Shown here: positions 59,247 through 64,000 of the stretch, piece by piece
Layout of the letters: every line of letters begins with the position of its first letter
Position numbering within the stretch: the stretch's first letter is position 1
NCBI GenBank assembly: GCA_025093985.1
Contig: JACAAK010000011.1
Coordinates: forward strand, 744,001-808,000
Length of the DNA: 64,000 nucleotides
Direction of reading: 5' to 3'
From: Calvatia gigantea
Taxonomy: Eukaryota > Basidiomycota > Agaricomycetes > Agaricales > Lycoperdaceae
Made by a program: the position numbers and the translations under genes
The notes under the pieces: generated by a model
The model's input: only the letters and a program-made list of their open reading frames with translations
Databases searched by the model: none
What the model was told of the DNA's origin: nothing

Positions 59247-60622
59247 CGCTAACAAAGCTCCGTGGACTCGAGCACTTCGAATGTAACAAGCTGGCGGAGG
59301 GGAAGACTACTCAAGTGTGCAAAAGGTTGCGATGCCATGATCTATGTATATTCCCAGCGCGGCTAGCACGTTCGTCGGGCGAGAGTCGCCAAGCAAGCCC
59401 TGATGTTTGCCCTTGGCCAATATGATCACCACATCAAAATGGTCGAGGACCAAATTAAACCAGATAATCACTTTCCCAAATACCCATTTACGGCCAGACG
59501 GCAAACGTGTGCACCACTAAGTTTATTCGCCCGCTTTTAAGGCACAGGTTAACAGAGGTTAACGGCGCGGCATCACGCTGAAACCCGCTTGGCGGGGGGA
59601 AAAGGGGAGTATCGTGTGCCACTTGGTGTCTTGTCTGCATGGTGCTTAGGCATAAGGAGTTTTTGCGGGATTTGTAAGTGGGTTCTCGATAATTAAATCT
59701 GGAAGAGTGTCTGGATGCGGAACGACGCTCCATGTGACCCGTGGGTAATGCAGGGAACCATTCCGCCAGCGTGCGTGTCCGTTGCTTGGAATAATCGAAA
59801 CGTTGCTGGTGCGTACTTTCAAAAATACATAGAACTGATGATTGCGATCGGTTTGCTGCGCGGGGGAGGTGAATGAAATTAGGACCTCGTAATAGCAATG
59901 AGAGAACAAGAGCGTGTAAAGATGCGCGTTGCTGCCTTCCCTGTGTGTTCCGTGATTCTGTCGTGAGAAGGGAGTGTGCTTGGGATGAAGGTCACTATTT
60001 CGGTGAACCCATTCAAGGGGGATTTCTTCCAGAACACACCAAACTCTGATAGCAGCTCTGGTCCTCGGGGTGAGGCTGTGGTGATTGGAGGTGACAAGTC
60101 AATCCAGCATACGTATGATTAGAATGTTTGGTCATTTGGTTGGATGCTCAAGCGTAGCGAAGTCTCACCGGCAACTATGAGGAGATCATATCATCGTGTT
60201 CACCGGTATTGGCGAAGTGGGTGGTTCTGGTTCACTGCACGGTGTAGGGTCAAACCTGACCTGTTTTGTTACTTTCCGGAGATGAGGAATTTTTTCGGAT
60301 CCACGGCTTGGAGGTCCCAGTAACAACTAGGTATTAAACGTTGATATGGCACAAAGTACTCATTGACAGGCAGCCTGGGTTGGGGTAATTATACTCGCAG
60401 GTCGAAGTGAAGGGCGGTTCTGGCGTCAAGTAAGCACAGGTGGCCCTTATGGGTGTACTGAGAACATCACTGCGCACTGCGTTCCGCAGGCCGTGGTCGT
60501 CGGTGAGCTGGGTGAGGATGGAGAAAGCGAGTCCACGTGAGGGTGATGACGTAGTGTGTGGGAGTGTACTTAATCGTTCGACACCGTGCGGGCCGCAACA
60601 CTCGACATCTCTAGCCTCAACA
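59247..60622. other. Divergent intergenic region, no gene recognised
   Basis: About 1.4 kb between the MFS gene (-) and the Pmp3-type gene (+). Minus-strand open frames at 59307-59504 and 59488-59898 have no recognisable features. The region should hold both promoters. Confidence 0.45.
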
Positions 60623-61067
60623 ATGGTGAAATCATCGGACGTAATCCTCATCATCGTCGCTATCATCTTTCCGCCAGCTGCTGCGTTCATCGTCGCTGGC
60701 TGCGGTTGTGACCTTCTCATCAACGTCCTCCTTACGATGTATGTTCGGATCTTGCATTTTGTCTCAAATTTACTCATTTGGTCAGGCTGGGTTATCTTCC
60801 TGGACACATCCATGCTTTCTGGTTGATCTACAAGAAGATACAGGCGGAGGAGCGCTATGGAATGGGTGGCTTCCGATGTGCGTTTTGGATATATTCAGCT
60901 TAACGATACACTGCCTGACTTTATTTTTGTTCCTAGACGTCGGCTCTGGACACTATGAGCCCATCTATCAATCTGGGCCTCTACCCCAACACCATCACCA
61001 TGGACATCCTCAACAGATGCCCCAGCAGCAAGCCCCACAATACTACGGGGCTACTGGTCAGTATTGA
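60623..61067 (+). CDS. PMP3: Pmp3-type membrane proteolipid (UPF0057)
   Basis: Seen: exons 60623-60738, 60786-60877 and 60937-61067 give 112 residues in frame. After MVKSSD come two membrane helices: VILIIVAIIFPPAAAFIVAG and, after CGCDLLIN, VLLTMLGYLPGHIHAFWLIY. The signature DLLINVLLTMLGYLPGHIHA is that of the Pmp3/stress-induced hydrophobic family. The tail is longer than in yeast Pmp3: KKIQAEERYGMGGFRYVGSG, then a His/Gln/Pro-rich end (QHHHHGHPQQMPQQQAP) as is common in fungal members with a cytoplasmic extension. Role by family: a small plasma-membrane protein that influences membrane potential and salt tolerance. The start is the only ATG that gives the conserved N-terminus. Confidence 0.93.
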
Positions 61068-62671
61068 TGACTTCTGGCCCAAGGGACAACTGCCGTTGGG
61101 GCGGTTTCGCTAACACATACCTTTTGCTTGGTGCTTTGCTTCCTACTTCCACACCCCCTCTTTGTTTCCCTTTCCTGGTGGATACCATGGCATTCTTATT
61201 ACAAGGAAATGGCAAGCTCAATTCACAGACTGAGAGCGTTTAATTAACCTCATTAAATGTTGCTTGTATTCTTGGACGTTATATATGTACACGATAATAC
61301 TTCAGAACATATTTCCTGTCGAAAATGACATCAGTAAGAATCCAAACGGGTATAGGAAATGAGCCCCTCAGAAGGAACAATTGTGCGTCCTTCATATAAG
61401 AATCGGACATATGCTTGTATAATTATCGACATCATGGGGGCCCTAAGGAAGAAACCGACGCTCACCTTACAAGGAGCCAATGAGGACCTAACGGGCCTAC
61501 AGAAACAATCATTGTCAGTCACCGACTGTCAGCAACGTAACAAGCAAACACAGGACGAAAGGCAAGGGCTTCAGCGGGTGGTGCGTGTTAGCACTTGGGG
61601 CCCACGTTTTTGATGTAGTCGCCAGCTAACGAGTCATCGTCACAAGCCCAAGCCATTCGTCCAACGTTCGACTGTCGACCGAGGGTCGGCTGACCAAACG
61701 CCAAGTGAATCACGACCTCGGACTCACGTCAGTGTCAAGGCGTCAAAAGACCTGAAAGAAGGAAGATATTAGCGCGTGGTTCACACCCAGGATAAGAAGA
61801 GGGGGATTAAAGGGGCAAGATGAGAGATTAGCAGAAAGGAGGTTCAGTTGGTGATGCATGTTGCGAGTGTTGGATCATTCTTTCAATGGTCACCAACTCG
61901 AGATGGATGGATATCATCGTATAAAACTTAAGACAAAAGCGGGCACTCACCTCGTTCTGGTACAAACATGAAATGCACAGAAACTGACAAACGTAAAATT
62001 TCGTGCGAGAAGTGTTGACAGAGTTCCCGGATCGAACCGGGCGGAGTTTGGATAAACTTCGTTGATAAATAACCGATTGATTTTTCTCTCACTGCTTGGC
62101 ATCGTTGTTTGAACTTTGTTGGCTATGAAGATAGTGAGTGCAAATCCCACTTTCTTCTTATGATGATCCACTATTCAGTTCTGCTTCCGAACGAGAGAGT
62201 CAACCTCTTGTGGACAACTTCATACCAATCTTTCCTTCTGATTATTCTCCTCTCTGTTCTTCTCAAGGACATGTTGCTAACCGCATACCCTTGTCACAGA
62301 TTTTATAACGTGAGCACGTGTTTCTTGGCACTTAGCAACCGCGATCCGCAGTTGGTCTGTGATGAAATATAGTTCATCCATTCGTTGAAACTTTATCCTG
62401 TCCATTTGCAACTCCCGCTTGAGGCCACTTGCTCGCGTGCTGTGAGTGAGTTTCGGTAACTCGGACGTTCACCGTTCTGATGAGCGTCTGGTCACTGTCT
62501 GGTTCTTGAGTGAGACTTCGCATGGGCAGGGGACATGAAAACATGGCTTTTCTGATTCCATTCCTGTTTTGCGTTTCAAGCATTGTGTATTGACTTTAAA
62601 TTTGACAGGTGTATACAAGGATGTTATTCACTACTCTTCTATTGTGTACGCAAAATCTATGAGATACTTGT
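61068..62671. other. Intergenic between convergent genes
   Basis: About 1.6 kb between the 3' ends of the Pmp3-type gene and the dehydrogenase gene. A T-arm-like hairpin at 62021-62042 does not extend into a tRNA. Minus-strand sequence around 61600-61860 has good splice-like signals (TTTCAG, GTGAGT), but I could not assemble a convincing product. Confidence 0.4.
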
Positions 62672-64000
62672 TCACTGAATATTGCCCACTTCGACTGGCA
62701 CAATCCCGTTAACGACGTCTTTATTCGAAACCTCGGCAACCTTAGTCTTCATGTCACCCTTCACAGAACTTGTTGTCAGCGCCTCCTGGGCTTTCTTCCT
62801 CCCCCACCTCAAACCAAACCCAAAATTGAGATCAAGCCCAGATATATCAGCCCTCACACTTCCTCCGCCCAAACCCTTGTAATGCTCTTCCACAGTCTTG
62901 TGTAACCCTTCTAATGTTGTCCATGCGCCGACATACCCCAATCCGCCTTTCTCCGGTGCGAGTCTGGCACGTGAATCATCGAAAATGAGGTGTACTTGAG
63001 TAAGGGAGAATATGGATGGTTGGAGATTAATGAGATTTCCTGTTATGCGCGGGAATTTGAGGTGTGTAAAGAAGAATGAGGGGAGGGTACAGTAGAATTC
63101 GATTACGTGTGAAAAGAGAATCATAACTGTGGGCGGGAGTTTAGGGAAGTTGCATTCACCAGACGTGAGGGTGGTGAGGGTGGCAAAGACATCACCATTG
63201 GTAGGCGTCGGGCCAGGATCGCAAATATAGAATGCCTGGCCACTGATGTCAGGTAGTGGTGGATCCGAAACAGGTTTCGAGAGGGCGATAAGACGTTGTT
63301 CGTAGAGAAGATGGGCGAGAGCACAAGTTTTCGACGTAGCAGTGTGAAGAGATGAGGTCTTGGATCCACGTGGGATTGGTCTTGCGGGCGACGTAAGCAC
63401 CGCAGAGCATGTCACCTCGTGGACCAAATATGCCGTTGCCTGGGCGGATGCAGCCTGTGCGCAACACAGCCTTGCCATTAGATAAGCCGTTGGCTCCTCG
63501 GACTAGTCGTTCACCCATGCTCTTGCTTACGGCATAGTTAGAGAAAAAGTCTTCGTGTTTCCGAGACTTTTCGCGCTCCTGGTCCTCATCACGGATGACT
63601 TGGACATAGAATTCAGGAGCGCGTTCCCATGGCCACAGCAAAAATCTGTTACTCCGGATACCAACACTACCAGAAGATGTGTAAACCAAGACATTGGCGC
63701 CAATCCGAATAGCAGCGTCAATGATATTCTTTGGACCTTCAACGTTGACTTTGGTAGACAATGGAAGTTGCCAGCGGAAACGTTCGTAAAAGCGGATGTT
63801 TGCTGCAGTGTGGAAGACTGTGATTTCAGAGTCCTGGGGGATTGAGGCGGGCCAAGGGAACGAGAAGGCGTTGTGAACAGCTTCTGAGTCCGAGACGTTG
63901 ACCTGGATGAATTGGACACCTTGTTTGAGCGCCGATTGGAGAGCTGCACTTGGAGGAGGGCGAATGTCCAACAACCGGATGTGATTTGGATGCTCGCCTC
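62672..64000 (-). CDS. 3-beta-HSD-like NAD(P)-dependent dehydrogenase, partial (one frame break)
   Basis: Seen: the minus strand is open from the window edge to the stop at 62672-62674 in a single exon, apart from one extra base near 63318-63334 (between YVENLC and LAHLLYEQRL). The 5' end, with the dinucleotide-binding GxxGxxG loop, lies beyond 64000. Visible: RLLDIRPPPSA, ITVFHTAANIRFYERF, VNVEGPKNIIDAAIRIGANV, LVYTSSGSVG, the catalytic Tyr-Lys as NYAVSKSMGERLV, LRTGCIRPGNGIFGPRGD and VENL. Known: this is the extended SDR pattern of the 3-beta-hydroxysteroid dehydrogenase/isomerase family, which oxidises sterol-type alcohols; ERG26 is a relative. The C-terminal ~200 residues include a hydrophobic stretch (FSHVIEFYCTLPSFFF) that may associate with membranes. 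The substrate is not certain. Confidence 0.85.

Noticed and set aside
61615..61770. Possible small spliced gene (-) with GTGAGT and TTTCAG signals and an end reading MAWACDDDSLAGDYIKN
   Set aside because: Joining the exons gives two competing frames and neither matches a known family; the end is not a CaaX box, so a pheromone precursor is not supported.
62021..62042. Hairpin with a TTCGAT loop resembling a tRNA T arm (minus strand)
   Set aside because: The loop is one base short, and no matching acceptor, D or anticodon arm is found upstream.

Overview
The window is nuclear DNA of a filamentous basidiomycete, most likely an Agaricomycete (mushroom). The evidence is many GT-AG introns of about 40-65 nt with CTNA-type branch sites, genes split into up to 14 exons, serine/proline-rich hypothetical proteins, and family members common in mushrooms: a TKL-like kinase, F-box/leucine-rich proteins, a GH18 chitinase, a GMC oxidoreductase and a questin-oxidase-like protein. 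All gene models were spliced by eye from the sequence.

Layout. 0.1-2.9 kb (-): a large serine-rich protein with an RRM-like C-terminus. 3-11.9 kb: a gene-poor block with one decayed reading frame at 5.6-6.0 kb. 11.9-16.8 kb (+): two adjacent protein kinases, a TKL-like one and a clear IKS1 orthologue. 18-22.6 kb (-): a ~1520-residue low-complexity protein. 25.4-38.4 kb: three related F-box/LRR-type genes (-), the third with an in-frame stop, with the ribosomal protein eL37 gene and a large coiled-coil gene (+) between them. 39.4-41.3 kb (-): serine hydroxymethyltransferase. 42.6-47.3 kb: a divergent pair, a secreted GH18 chitinase (-) and a secreted cysteine-motif/Ser-Thr-Pro protein (+). 47.4-50.1 kb (-): a broken GMC oxidoreductase. 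51-52.8 kb (-): a coiled-coil protein with an FN3-like segment. 53.3-64 kb: a FAD/NAD oxidoreductase of the AIF/FSP1 type (+), a questin-oxidase-like protein (-), a 14-exon MFS transporter (-), a Pmp3-type membrane proteolipid (+) and a 3-beta-HSD-like dehydrogenase running off the right edge (-).

How they may work together. The chitinase and its divergent neighbour look like secreted cell-wall or chitin-handling proteins under a shared 1.4-kb intergenic region. The GMC, AIF-like, questin-oxidase-like, MFS and 3-beta-HSD genes within 17 kb resemble the tailoring and export part of a metabolic cluster, but no backbone synthase is visible. SHMT, eL37, IKS1 and Pmp3 are housekeeping.

A feature of the whole window is that eight otherwise good genes each need one base dropped (two sites in the MFS gene) to keep frame, always the same direction. 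Insertion-type sequence errors are the simplest reading. Tiny exons are also notable: 7 nt and an ATG-only exon in eL37, 8 nt in SHMT, 16 nt in the MFS gene. Introns with GC-AG ends occur in both kinase genes.
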